64,000 nucleotides of DNA, from the NCBI RefSeq assembly GCF_900114765.1, contig NZ_FOUD01000016.1, positions 1-64,000 on the forward strand. The letters run 5' to 3'. Of this stretch, positions 34,430 through 43,588 are shown piece after piece; positions within the stretch are counted from its first letter, which is position 1; the number at the start of each line of letters is the position of its first letter. This DNA comes from Halopseudomonas pachastrellae. Lineage in GTDB: Bacteria > Pseudomonadota > Gammaproteobacteria > Pseudomonadales > Pseudomonadaceae. Both the position numbers and the translations under genes were made by a program. The notes under the pieces are model-generated. The model searched no databases. It was not told the DNA's origin and saw only the letters and a list, made by a program, of their open reading frames with translations.

Positions 34430-34443
34430 TCAAATATTTGATT
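34430..34443 (+). promoter_or_regulatory. FleQ-like palindrome downstream of the flhA promoter
   Basis: GTCAAATATTTGAT contains the perfect palindrome TCAAATATTTGA (34431-34442) and resembles the FleQ half-site pattern GTCA...TGAC. It lies about 15 bp after the predicted start. FleQ is known to use atypical sites downstream of the flhA promoter in P. aeruginosa. The remaining upstream region (34180-34386) shows no gene. Confidence 0.5.
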
Positions 34444-34460
34444 CGGGGACACTTCTGCCA

Positions 34461-36587
34461 ATGGCTGTTGATCGCGCACAACTGATGGGCAACATGCGGA
34501 CCAATCTGGCCGGGCTGCGTCACGGCAGCCTGGGGATTCCCGTGCTGCTGCTGGTGATGCTCGGCATGATGATGCTGCCGATTCCGCCATTTTTGCTGGA
34601 CGTGTTCTTTACCTTCAACATCGCGCTGTCGCTGGTGGTGCTGCTGGTCTGTGCCTACGCACTGCGGCCGCTGGACTTTGCGGTATTCCCGACCATTCTG
34701 CTGATCTCCACGTTGCTGCGTCTGGCGCTGAACGTGGCCTCCACCCGCGTGGTGCTGCTGTACGGTCACGAGGGTGGTGACGCGGCCGGTAAGGTGATTC
34801 AGGCCTTTGGTGAGGTGGTGATCGGCGGTAACTACGTTGTCGGTCTGGTGGTGTTCGCCATCCTGATGATCATCAACTTTGTGGTGGTCACCAAGGGCGC
34901 GGGGCGCATTTCCGAGGTCAGCGCGCGCTTCACCCTGGATGCCATGCCCGGCAAGCAGATGGCTATTGATGCTGATTTGAACTCGGGCCTGATCGATCAG
35001 GAGCAGGCCAAGACCCGTCGCCGGGAAGTGGCGCAGGAAGCCGAGTTCTACGGCTCCATGGACGGTGCCAGCAAATTTGTCCGCGGCGACGCTATTGCCG
35101 GCCTGCTGATTCTGTTTATCAACGTACTTGGCGGCCTGGCCATTGGTATGGCGCAGCACGGTCTGCCGTTTGCCGAGGCGGGCCGCATCTATGTGCTGCT
35201 GACTATTGGTGACGGCTTGGTGGCGCAGATTCCGTCGCTGCTGCTGTCGACTGCGGCGGCCATCATGGTGACCCGTGTTTCCACTTCCGAGGACATGGGC
35301 GCGCAGGTTCAGCGGCAGATGTTCGCCTCGCCCAAGGCGCTGGCAGTTGCAGCGGCGATTCTGATCGTCATGGGCCTGATCCCCGGCATGCCGCACTTTT
35401 CGTTCCTGAGCCTGGGTGCTATCGCTGCCGGGGGCGCCTGGTTTATCGCCAAGCGCCAGAAGGAAAAGGCCGAAGAAGAAGTCGAGGCCGAGCGCAAGCG
35501 GGCGCAAGTACCGGCCGTGCAGGCGCCGGAAACCCGCGAGCTGGGCTGGGACGACGTTACCCCGGTGGATATGGTCGGGCTGGAGGTAGGCTACCGCCTG
35601 ATCCCGCTGGTGGACCGTAATCAGGGTGGGCAGCTACTGGCGCGTATCAAGGGCGTGCGCAAAAAACTGTCGCAGGACCTCGGCTTTCTGATGCCGTCGG
35701 TACATATCCGCGACAACCTGGATCTGGCGCCCAACGCCTATCGCCTGACGCTGATGGGTGTCAGCGTGGCCGAGGCCGAGATCTACCCGGACCGCGAACT
35801 GGCGATCAACCCCGGTCAGGTGTTTGGCGATATCAAGGGTATTGCCGGCAAGGACCCGGCCTTTGGCCTGGACGCGGTCTGGATCGAGGCATCGCAGAAG
35901 GATCAGGCCCAGTCGCTGGGTTACACCGTGGTAGACGCCAGTACCGTGGTAGCGACCCACATCAACCAGATTCTGCACAAGCACGCGCATGAGCTTATTG
36001 GCCATGAGGAGGTGCAGCAGTTGATGCAGGTGCTGGCCAAGGCCTCGCCCAAGCTGGCCGAGGAGCTGGTGCCGGGCCTGATTTCGGTCTCCAACCTACT
36101 CAAGGTGCTGCAGGGTCTGCTGCAGGAGCAGGTGCCGGTGCGGGACATTCGTACCATCGCCGAGGCCATCGCCAACAACTCGGGCAAGAGTCAAGATACT
36201 GGCGCGCTGATCGGCGCGGTGCGGGTCGCGCTGTCGCGCTCAATCGTGCAAAGCATTGTGGGGCTTGACTCCGAGCTGCCTGTGATCACCTTGGAGCCAA
36301 GGTTGGAACAGATGTTGCTACAGAGTCTGCAGAAGGCCGGGCAAGGCGCTGACGACGGAATGTTGTTGGAGCCGGGCATGGCCGAGAAGCTGCAACGCTC
36401 GCTGGCCGACGCGGTACAACGGCAGGAGGTGCAGGGCAAGCCGGCGATTCTGCTGGTGGCCGGGCCGATTCGCATGATGATGGCCAAGTTTGTCCGCTAT
36501 GCGGCGCCCGGAGCCCACGTACTGTCCTACCAGGAAATACCGGACAGCAAGCAGGTCACCATCATTGCGACGGTTGGCCAGAACTAG
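34461..36587 (+). CDS. flhA: Flagellar type III export protein FlhA
   Basis: 708 residues. This inner-membrane component forms the nonameric export gate. It has eight membrane helices in about the first 320 residues, with the conserved FHIPEP-family block MVTRVSTSEDMGAQV and LDAMPGKQMAIDADLNSGLI. A large cytoplasmic domain follows (about 345-700: GYRLIPLVDRNQGG, GKDPAFGLDAVWI, ASTVVATHINQILHKHAHEL). First gene of the flhA-flhF-fleN-fliA unit. No flhB or fliR precedes it; instead a Sel1 lipoprotein gene lies on the other strand. Confidence 0.97.
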   Translation: MAVDRAQLMGNMRTNLAGLRHGSLGIPVLLLVMLGMMMLPIPPFLLDVFFTFNIALSLVVLLVCAYALRPLDFAVFPTILLISTLLRLALNVASTRVVLLYGHEGGDAAGKVIQAFGEVVIGGNYVVGLVVFAILMIINFVVVTKGAGRISEVSARFTLDAMPGKQMAIDADLNSGLIDQEQAKTRRREVAQEAEFYGSMDGASKFVRGDAIAGLLILFINVLGGLAIGMAQHGLPFAEAGRIYVLLTIGDGLVAQIPSLLLSTAAAIMVTRVSTSEDMGAQVQRQMFASPKALAVAAAILIVMGLIPGMPHFSFLSLGAIAAGGAWFIAKRQKEKAEEEVEAERKRAQVPAVQAPETRELGWDDVTPVDMVGLEVGYRLIPLVDRNQGGQLLARIKGVRKKLSQDLGFLMPSVHIRDNLDLAPNAYRLTLMGVSVAEAEIYPDRELAINPGQVFGDIKGIAGKDPAFGLDAVWIEASQKDQAQSLGYTVVDASTVVATHINQILHKHAHELIGHEEVQQLMQVLAKASPKLAEELVPGLISVSNLLKVLQGLLQEQVPVRDIRTIAEAIANNSGKSQDTGALIGAVRVALSRSIVQSIVGLDSELPVITLEPRLEQMLLQSLQKAGQGADDGMLLEPGMAEKLQRSLADAVQRQEVQGKPAILLVAGPIRMMMAKFVRYAAPGAHVLSYQEIPDSKQVTIIATVGQN

Positions 36588-36647
36588 CAGCACCGAATGA
36601 TTGAGACATCTGCCAGGGCAGATGACCGTTAAGCGACGAGGTCAGCC

Positions 36648-38021
36648 ATGAAAGTCAAACGTTTCTTTGCCGCCGATATGCGCCAGGCGATGAAGCTGGT
36701 CCGCGATGAGCTGGGCGCCGATGCGTCCATCATTGCCAACCGCCGGGTGGCTGGCGGCGTCGAACTGACAGCAGCCCTGGATTACGAAGCGCCGCGCCTG
36801 AGCGCGCCGACGCCGGGCCTGGATCAGGAACTGAAAAAGACCCAGGAGCGCATTGTCGCTGCCCGCGCCGAGCTGGAAGACGGCCAGATGGCTTCCCACG
36901 ACCAGCCGCTGGTCAACCGCCAGCTGTTTGGTGACAGCACCCGTCACGCCGCACGCCAGGGCTCTGCCGAAGCTCGCGAACTGCTGGACCGGCTGATTCA
37001 GGAGCCGACCGAACCGGCTCCCGCCGCGCAGGCAGCGCCGCGTCGTCCTCAAGCTGCTGCCCCGGCGCCGGCTGCTGAAGCCGACAGCGCAGGGCTCAGC
37101 GCCATGCGCGCCGAGCTGGCCGGGCTGCGCGAGATGCTGGAGTCCCAGCTGGGTGGTCTGGCCTGGGGGCAGCTGAATCAGCAAAAACCCAAGCAGGCTG
37201 GCCTCTGGCGTCGTCTGACGCAGATGGGCCTGCCGGCGGATGTCTGCCAGGGCTTGCTGCGTCAGGTTTCTGACGTGACTGATGCGCGCCAGGCTTGGCG
37301 TATGTTGCTGGCGCATCTGGCGCAACGCGTCCCGGTGCTGCGCGAAGAACCCATTGATGCCGGCGGCGTAATCGCCCTGGTTGGCCCCACCGGTGCCGGC
37401 AAAACCACCACGCTGGGCAAGCTGGCCGCCCGTTATGTGCTCAAGCACGGTAGTCAGCACGTTGCGCTGGTGACCATGGATACCTACCGTATTGGCGCCC
37501 ACGAGCAATTGCGCACCCTGGGGCGTATTCTCAACGTGCCGGTCAAGGTGGTGGACGACAAGCAGAACCTCGGTGATGTGCTGGCTGACTTTGCCGGCAA
37601 GCGCCTGGTGCTGATCGACACCGCCGGCCTGCAGGCCAATGACCCGTACCTGCGTGGTCAGCTGGACGCACTGGCCCAGCAGGGCCGTCAGGTGCGCAAC
37701 CTGCTGGTACTGGCAGCGACCAGTCAGCACCGGGTGATGAAAGCGGCGTATCACAACTACAAGTCCTGCGGTCTGTCCGGTTGTATCCTGACCAAGGTTG
37801 ATGAAGCGGCTACGCTGGGAGAGTCACTGGGGCTGGCTATGGAGCAGGGTTTGCCGGTAGCCTATCTGGCAGATGGCCAGCGGATTCCGGACGATCTGAG
37901 CAAGGCCGTGGGCCACCAGCTGGTCAGTCGCGCGGTCAGCATGGCAGGTAACGAAGCGCCGGCAGATCAGGCCATGGCAGACGTGTTTGCCGGTATGATG
38001 CACGGCCAGCGGGCAGGCTAA
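36648..38021 (+). CDS. flhF: SRP-type GTPase FlhF
   Basis: 457 residues. FlhF places the flagellum at the cell pole. An N-terminal basic region (MKVKRFFAADMRQAMKLVRDE) and Pro/Ala-rich linker (about 122-142) precede the NG domain. GTPase motifs: GPTGAGKTTTLGKLAARYV (G1), DTYRIGAHEQL, DTAGLQ (G3) and TKVDEA (G4). It is followed by fleN, its antagonist in number control. The stop lies inside an 18-bp tandem duplication. Confidence 0.96.
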   Translation: MKVKRFFAADMRQAMKLVRDELGADASIIANRRVAGGVELTAALDYEAPRLSAPTPGLDQELKKTQERIVAARAELEDGQMASHDQPLVNRQLFGDSTRHAARQGSAEARELLDRLIQEPTEPAPAAQAAPRRPQAAAPAPAAEADSAGLSAMRAELAGLREMLESQLGGLAWGQLNQQKPKQAGLWRRLTQMGLPADVCQGLLRQVSDVTDARQAWRMLLAHLAQRVPVLREEPIDAGGVIALVGPTGAGKTTTLGKLAARYVLKHGSQHVALVTMDTYRIGAHEQLRTLGRILNVPVKVVDDKQNLGDVLADFAGKRLVLIDTAGLQANDPYLRGQLDALAQQGRQVRNLLVLAATSQHRVMKAAYHNYKSCGLSGCILTKVDEAATLGESLGLAMEQGLPVAYLADGQRIPDDLSKAVGHQLVSRAVSMAGNEAPADQAMADVFAGMMHGQRAG

Positions 38022-38049
38022 GTTAAGTTAACAGGCTAAGTTAAGTTAA
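38014..38049 (+). repeat. 18-bp perfect tandem duplication at the flhF-fleN junction
   Basis: CAGGCTAAGTTAAGTTAA occurs twice in direct succession (38014-38031 and 38032-38049). The first copy contains the flhF stop. The duplication lengthens the flhF-fleN spacer and could affect coupling. Confidence 0.85.
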
Positions 38050-38071
38050 ACAGACAAGGTACCAAGCGCAG

Positions 38072-38899
38072 ATGGGCAGCAATCACCCGGTTCAGGTTAT
38101 CGCAGTCACCGGCGGCAAAGGCGGCATCGGCAAGACCAACGTGTCGGTCAACCTCAGTCTGGCGTTGGCCGACATGGGGCGGCGCGTCGTGCTGCTGGAC
38201 GCTGACCTTGGCCTGGCCAACGTCGACGTTCTGCTCGGCCTCAAGCCCAAGGCGACGCTGGCGGATGTGCTCGACGGCAAGTGCGACCTGCGCGATGTCA
38301 TGGTCACCGGCCCCGGCGGCATTCGCATCGTGCCTGCCGCCTCCGGTGCGGCCAGCATGGTCAGCCTCAGCCCGCAACAGCACGCCGGCCTGATTCAGGC
38401 GTTCAGCGAGATTGGCGACAATATCGATGTGCTGGTTGTGGATACCGCTGCCGGTATCGGCGATTCGGTGGTCAGCTTTGTTCGCGCCGCGCAGGAAGCG
38501 CTGATCGTTGTCTGCGATGAGCCGACCTCCATTACCGATGCCTACGCGCTGATCAAATTGCTCAACCGCGATCACGGCATGACGCGTTTCCGCGTATTGG
38601 CCAATATGGTGGGCACGCCGCAGGAAGGACGCATGGTGTTTGCTAAACTCACCAAGGTAACCGACCGTTTTCTGGATGTGGCTCTGCAGTATGTCGGCGC
38701 AGTTCCCTTTGATGAGTCTGTACGCAAGTCGGTACAGAAGCAGCGCGCGGTGTTTGAGGCGTTTCCGCGCAGTAAGGCGTCGCTGGCGATTCGGGCCATT
38801 GCCCAGAAGGTGGATGCCTGGCCGTTGCCAGCCAACCCCCGCGGTCACCTGGAGTTCTTTGTCGAGCGCCTGGTGCAGCCGACAGGAACCGATCTATGA
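38072..38899 (+). CDS. fleN: Flagellar number regulator FleN (MinD-like ATPase)
   Basis: 275 residues. A ParA/MinD-type ATPase that binds FleQ and holds the flagellum number at one. Deviant Walker A is TGGKGGIGKTNVSVNLSLAL; the DADLGLANVDVLLGL segment and the VDTAAGIGDSVV switch follow. The C-terminal part contains a predicted amphipathic stretch. Overlaps fliA by 4 nt. Confidence 0.96.
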   Translation: MGSNHPVQVIAVTGGKGGIGKTNVSVNLSLALADMGRRVVLLDADLGLANVDVLLGLKPKATLADVLDGKCDLRDVMVTGPGGIRIVPAASGAASMVSLSPQQHAGLIQAFSEIGDNIDVLVVDTAAGIGDSVVSFVRAAQEALIVVCDEPTSITDAYALIKLLNRDHGMTRFRVLANMVGTPQEGRMVFAKLTKVTDRFLDVALQYVGAVPFDESVRKSVQKQRAVFEAFPRSKASLAIRAIAQKVDAWPLPANPRGHLEFFVERLVQPTGTDL

Positions 38900-39633
38900 C
38901 AGCACGGGCCGGCAGATTGAACATGTATACACGCGCACAGGGCTCGGCCGAGCAGCAGGATCGCCTGGTCGAGCAGTATGCCCCGCTGGTCAAACGTATC
39001 GCCTACCACCTGCTTGGACGTCTGCCTTCCAGCGTCCAGGTCGAAGATCTTATGCAAGCCGGCATGATCGGCTTGCTCGAAGCCTCTCGCAAATTCGATT
39101 TTGGCAAAGGTGCCAGCTTTGAAACCTACGCAGGCATCCGCATTCGTGGCGCCATGCTGGATGAGGTGCGCAAGGGCGACTGGGCCCCGCGGTCGGTGCA
39201 CCGCAATACGCGTATGGTCAGTGATGCGTTGCGGGCGGTAGAGGCGCGCTTGGGGCGTGATGCTAAAGATCATGAGGTTGCGGTCGAACTGGATATGAGT
39301 CTCGAGGAGTACTACGCCATCCTCAGCGATACCGCCGGCAGCAAACTGTTCAGCTTTGACGATTTGCTGGAGGCCGGGGCGCCGGCTGATGTGCAAGGGG
39401 GCGAGGAGCCCTTGAGCGGCCTGCAGGACGAGCGTTTTCGTGCGGCGCTGGTGGAGGCGATTGATGGTCTGCCGGAGCGCGAACGGCTATTGCTGTCGCT
39501 TTATTATGATGAGGAATTGAACCTCAAGGAGATCGGCGCGGTACTGGGCGTCAGTGAGTCGCGGGTCAGCCAGCTGCACAGTCAGTGCGCTGCTCGGCTA
39601 CGGGCCAAGCTGACAAACTGGCGAAATGATTGA
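38896..39633 (+). CDS. fliA: Flagellar sigma factor FliA (sigma-28)
   Basis: 245 residues with regions 2, 3 and 4: LVEQYAPLVKRIAYHLLGRL, VEDLMQAGMIGLLEASRKFD, FETYAGIRIRGAMLDEVRKG, then LPERERLLLSLYYDEELNLK and the helix-turn-helix GVSESRVSQLHSQCAARLRA. It directs late flagellar and chemotaxis genes. ATG 38896 overlaps the fleN stop; an internal ATG at 38923 is an alternative. Followed by a 219-base interval before cheY in which no clear sigma-28 promoter was seen. Confidence 0.96.
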   Translation: MTARAGRLNMYTRAQGSAEQQDRLVEQYAPLVKRIAYHLLGRLPSSVQVEDLMQAGMIGLLEASRKFDFGKGASFETYAGIRIRGAMLDEVRKGDWAPRSVHRNTRMVSDALRAVEARLGRDAKDHEVAVELDMSLEEYYAILSDTAGSKLFSFDDLLEAGAPADVQGGEEPLSGLQDERFRAALVEAIDGLPERERLLLSLYYDEELNLKEIGAVLGVSESRVSQLHSQCAARLRAKLTNWRND

Positions 39634-39852
39634 TTTTGTCGCCAACATCCGGACAATGCTCGGATTGCCTGGCTGGCAGATGGCCGTCAGGGCGCGGTAA
39701 CCGGCGTTGAGCAGGGCGCATCTGAACAGGTCATTGACGCCAGTGGCCTGCTCAGAGCTTCTTCTACGGCTTGTGTGGCCATTGGCAATGGGTTTTGGGA
39801 GTGCAGGCCTGCACTTATCCTGGTTTGTACGGAGGTCGACTTGGACAAGAAT

Positions 39853-40230
39853 ATGAAAATTCTCATCGTTGATGATTTTTCGACGATGAGGCGCATCATC
39901 AAGAATCTGTTGCGCGACCTCGGGTTTACCAACACCGCCGAGGCCGACGACGGCAACACGGCGCTGCCGATGCTGCAAAGCGGCAACTTCGACTTTCTGG
40001 TGACCGACTGGAACATGCCGGGCATGAGCGGTATCGACCTGCTGCGTGCGGTGCGTGCCGACGACCGGCTGAAACACCTGCCGGTACTCATGGTGACCGC
40101 CGAGGCCAAACGTGACCAGATCATCGAGGCCGCCCAGGCCGGTGTGAATGGCTACGTCGTCAAACCCTTCACTGCGCAGGCGCTGAAAGAAAAGATCGAG
40201 AAGATTTTCGAGCGGGTGCAGCCTAAATAA
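39853..40230 (+). CDS. cheY: Chemotaxis response regulator CheY
   Basis: 125 residues, a single receiver domain that binds the flagellar switch when phosphorylated. Acid pair Asp7-Asp8, phosphoacceptor Asp52 ([11 protein letters not shown]), Thr82 (MVTAEAK) and Lys104 (YVVKPF) are in place. Start [12 protein letters not shown] is the known form for Pseudomonas; a TTG four codons earlier is possible. It is followed 21 bp later by its phosphatase gene. Confidence 0.97.
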   Translation: MKILIVDDFSTMRRIIKNLLRDLGFTNTAEADDGNTALPMLQSGNFDFLVTDWNMPGMSGIDLLRAVRADDRLKHLPVLMVTAEAKRDQIIEAAQAGVNGYVVKPFTAQALKEKIEKIFERVQPK

Positions 40231-40251
40231 CAATCAGCCGGGGTACAGGTT

Positions 40252-41043
40252 ATGGCTTTGAGCAAGGATCCCGGTCAGGCGACTGCCCAGGAATTCGAAC
40301 ATTCTCTCAAGGACAATGCGCACCAGCTGGTTGGTCACCTTGAAAGTGGCGACTTCGCCGAGGCGTTGCTGGTGATTCACGCCATTAATCAGGCGCGTGA
40401 TCGTGGTTTGTACCACGAGGTCGGTCAACTGACCCGCGCCCTGCATAACGCGATTGTCAACTTCCAGATAGACACCTCCCACGCACTGGGTGGAGATGCT
40501 GAAACCTCCAAGATTTCCGATGCCTCCGATCGCCTGGATTATGTTGTCCAGCTGACCGACAAGGCGGCCAACCGCACCATGGATCTGGTCGAGGCCAGCG
40601 CGCCCAAGGTGTCCGAGCTGGGCCAGCAGGCCAGCGCACTCAAGGAAGACTGGCAGCGCCTGCAACGGCGCGAAATGGCGGCTGACGAGTTTCGTGATCT
40701 GTATCGCCGCGTGGGTGAGTTTCTGGATCGCACCGAAACCACCAGCTCCGAGGTGTCAGCGCACCTCAACGATATTCTGATCGCCCAGGACTACCAGGAC
40801 CTGACAGGCCAGGTAATCAAGCGCGTGACGACACTGGTGCACGACGTCGAGGAGAGCCTCGTCAGTCTGGTGCGTATGGCCGGACAGGTGGATCGCATTA
40901 CGGGTATCAATCACGCTGAAGTCAGCGAGACAAAAAAAACCTCCTCCAGGGGTGAAGGTCCGCAGATTCATGCCGATAAAAGAGAAGACGTTGTTTCCGG
41001 TCAGGACGAAGTTGATGACCTCCTGTCCAGTCTGGGCTTCTGA
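40252..41043 (+). CDS. cheZ: CheY-phosphate phosphatase CheZ
   Basis: 263 residues, mostly long helices forming a four-helix bundle. The catalytic motif QDYQDLTGQVIKRV (Asp and Gln) is at about residues 180-193. The C-terminal peptide DEVDDLLSSLGF binds CheY. Sits between cheY and cheA as usual. Confidence 0.95.
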   Translation: MALSKDPGQATAQEFEHSLKDNAHQLVGHLESGDFAEALLVIHAINQARDRGLYHEVGQLTRALHNAIVNFQIDTSHALGGDAETSKISDASDRLDYVVQLTDKAANRTMDLVEASAPKVSELGQQASALKEDWQRLQRREMAADEFRDLYRRVGEFLDRTETTSSEVSAHLNDILIAQDYQDLTGQVIKRVTTLVHDVEESLVSLVRMAGQVDRITGINHAEVSETKKTSSRGEGPQIHADKREDVVSGQDEVDDLLSSLGF

Positions 41044-41206
41044 CTCCTGCCGAAGTCGCCGTGTCTTGCTCCGGCGTGGCCCGACTGACAGCTGGCAAAT
41101 CAGGCATCTGCCGGATCGCAGCGCTCAATAACAACGGCGCGCGCAGCCGGCAAGCCTGGATGGCGCCAAGCCGTTTACCGATAACACGCCCGAGGGGAGT
41201 GGGTGC

Positions 41207-43480
41207 ATGAGTTTCGAAGCGGATGAAGAAATTCTCCAGGACTTTCTGGTAGAGGCCGGAGAGATTCTGGAGCAATTGTCCGAGCAGTTGGTCGAGTTGG
41301 AAAACCGGCCCGACGACATGGACCTGCTCAATGCCATCTTCCGCGGCTTCCACACCGTCAAGGGCGGTGCCGGCTTCCTGCAGCTTGATGCTCTGGTAGC
41401 CTGCTGTCACATCGCTGAGAACGTGTTCGACATCCTGCGCAAGGGCGAGCGTACTGTTACCTCCGAGCTGATGGATGTCGTGCTGCAGGCGCTGGATACC
41501 GTCAATAGCATGTTTGATCAGGTGCGCGAGCAGCAGGAGCCAACCCCGGCCGACCCTGCGCTGCTTGAAGCCCTGGCCCAACTGGCGCAACCGGCTTCCG
41601 CCGAAGAGGCCGCCGCTCCGCAACCTGAACCCGACCCCGAGCCTTCTCCCCCCGTAGAACCCGTGACTGTGCCCGCAGCGGGCGGCACTGACGACGGCGA
41701 CATTACCGACGACGAGTTTGAGCAACTGCTCGACGCCTTGCACGGCGACGGCGGCAGCCCCAGCGCGCAGCCGGCCATACCCGAGAAGCCCGCCGCCGCT
41801 GCGGCAGACTCTGACGAGATTACCGACGACGAATTTGAAGCGCTGCTTGATCAGTTGCACGGCAGCGGCAATGCACCGGCCGCCGCGGCACCGGCTGCGC
41901 CCGCCGCCAGCGCTGCAAAAGACGCTTCGGCCAGTGACGACATCAGCGATGACGAATTTGAAGCCTTGCTTGATGAGCTGCACGGCAAAGGCTCTGCGCC
42001 GGGCCAGCAAGGCGCCGGTGAGGCGGGCGCAGGCGACTCGTCAGCCGCAGCGGGCTCGGACAACATTACTGACGATGAATTTGAGGCGCTGCTGGATCAG
42101 CTGCATGGCAAGGGCAGCGCGCCCGGCGCTGCTGCCGAGTCGGCTGGTGCGGTAACGTCGCCCAAGCCCGCGGCCCCGGCCGCCAAGGCTGAAGCACCCA
42201 AGGCCGAAGCGCCCAAGCCCGCAGCCAAACCGGCGGCGGCCCCTGCGGCCAAGGCGCCTGCTGCGCCAGCGGCGAGCAAGCCGGCCAGCGCGGCCGAAGC
42301 CCCGGCAGCTGTCGAAACCACCGTGCGGGTAGACACTGCGCGGCTGGATGAAATCATGAACATGGTTGGGGAGCTGGTACTGGTGCGCAACCGCCTGGTG
42401 CGCCTGGGTGTTTCCAGCGGTGACGAGGAACTGGGCAAGGCCGTTGCCAATCTGGATGTGGTGACAGCCGACCTGCAGATGTCGGTCATGAAGACCCGCA
42501 TGCAGCCGATCAAGAAAGTCTTTGGTCGATTCCCCCGCGTGGTGCGAGACCTGGCGCGCAACCTGAAGAAAGAAATCAATCTTGAGCTGATCGGTGAAGA
42601 GACCGATCTGGACAAGAACCTGGTTGAGGCGCTGGCCGATCCGCTGGTCCACCTGGTGCGCAACTCGGTCGACCACGGTATCGAAATGCCGGATGAGCGT
42701 GAAGCAGCCGGCAAGTCACGCACCGGTAAGGTAGTGCTGTCGGCGCAGCAGGAAGGCGATCACATCCTGCTCACCATCGTTGATGATGGCAAGGGTATGG
42801 ACCCGGAAATCCTGCGTGCCAAGGCAGTTGAGAAGGGCATGATGGAGAAGGATGCGGCTGATCGCCTGAGCGATACCGAATGCTTCAACCTGATTCTGGC
42901 GCCCGGATTCTCGACCAAGACCGAAATTTCCGACGTGTCCGGCCGTGGTGTCGGCATGGATGTGGTCAAGACCAAGATCTCCCAGCTCAACGGCACCATC
43001 AATATCGAGTCAACCAAGGGGCAGGGGTCGCGTATCGCGATCAAGGTGCCGCTGACGCTGGCTATCATGCCGACGCTGATGGTCATGCTGTCCGACCAGG
43101 CGTTCGCGCTGCCGCTGGTCAGCGTGAACGAGATCTACAGCCTGGATCTGTCGCGCACCAACGTGGTCGACGGTCAGGAAGTCATCATCGTGCGCGACAA
43201 GGCACTGCCGCTGTTCTACCTCAAGCGTTGGCTGATGCCGGGCGTTGAGGACACCAGTGACCATTCCGCCGCCAGTGTGGTGATCGTATCGGTCGGCACG
43301 CAGCGGGTCGGCTTTGTGGTTGACCAGCTGGTTGGCCAGGAAGAGGTCGTGATCAAACCGCTGGGTCGCATGCTGCAAGGCACGGCCGGCATGGCGGGCG
43401 CAACGATTACCGGTGACGGGCGGATTGCTCTGATCCTGGATATTCCCAGTCTGCTCAAGCGCTACGCACGGCGCATGTGA
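41207..43480 (+). CDS. cheA: Chemotaxis histidine kinase CheA
   Basis: 757 residues. P1: His49 in FRGFHTVKGGAGFLQL. A long linker (about 110-370) contains four acidic repeats of the type ITDDEFEALLDQLHGKGS and a Pro/Ala/Lys stretch; no typical P2 domain is seen. P3 dimerisation begins near TVRVDTARLDEIMNMVGELV. P4 catalytic motifs: HLVRNSVDHGIEMP (N box), VDDGKGMDP (G1), RGVGMDVV (G2). P5 (about 610-757) is the CheW-like coupling domain. Its transcript includes cheB and motCD downstream. Confidence 0.96.
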   Translation: MSFEADEEILQDFLVEAGEILEQLSEQLVELENRPDDMDLLNAIFRGFHTVKGGAGFLQLDALVACCHIAENVFDILRKGERTVTSELMDVVLQALDTVNSMFDQVREQQEPTPADPALLEALAQLAQPASAEEAAAPQPEPDPEPSPPVEPVTVPAAGGTDDGDITDDEFEQLLDALHGDGGSPSAQPAIPEKPAAAAADSDEITDDEFEALLDQLHGSGNAPAAAAPAAPAASAAKDASASDDISDDEFEALLDELHGKGSAPGQQGAGEAGAGDSSAAAGSDNITDDEFEALLDQLHGKGSAPGAAAESAGAVTSPKPAAPAAKAEAPKAEAPKPAAKPAAAPAAKAPAAPAASKPASAAEAPAAVETTVRVDTARLDEIMNMVGELVLVRNRLVRLGVSSGDEELGKAVANLDVVTADLQMSVMKTRMQPIKKVFGRFPRVVRDLARNLKKEINLELIGEETDLDKNLVEALADPLVHLVRNSVDHGIEMPDEREAAGKSRTGKVVLSAQQEGDHILLTIVDDGKGMDPEILRAKAVEKGMMEKDAADRLSDTECFNLILAPGFSTKTEISDVSGRGVGMDVVKTKISQLNGTINIESTKGQGSRIAIKVPLTLAIMPTLMVMLSDQAFALPLVSVNEIYSLDLSRTNVVDGQEVIIVRDKALPLFYLKRWLMPGVEDTSDHSAASVVIVSVGTQRVGFVVDQLVGQEEVVIKPLGRMLQGTAGMAGATITGDGRIALILDIPSLLKRYARRM
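41698..42119 (+). repeat. Four acidic repeats in the CheA linker
   Basis: Four copies of an about 18-residue unit, (I/T)(T/S)DDEFE(A/Q)LLDxLHGxGx, begin at about 41698, 41818, 41938 and 42061, separated by 20-28 residues of Ala/Pro/Ser-rich sequence. The third and fourth end in near-identical ELHGKGSAPG and QLHGKGSAPG. Each unit looks like a short amphipathic binding peptide, possibly docking CheY, CheB or ParP. Confidence 0.85.
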
Positions 43481-43588
43481 TAGCCTGAGCCGGAGCCTGC
43501 AAGGGGCTCCGGCACGGCAAGCGCCCGGCATTTTGCCTGTGGTGCGGCACGACTCATTTTAGATGCAGGATGCAGTTCGGGAGAGGGT

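Noticed and set aside
39634-39852. Sigma-28 promoter before cheY
   Set aside because: No TAAA with a correctly spaced GCCGATAA-like element was seen; cheY may be read from upstream.
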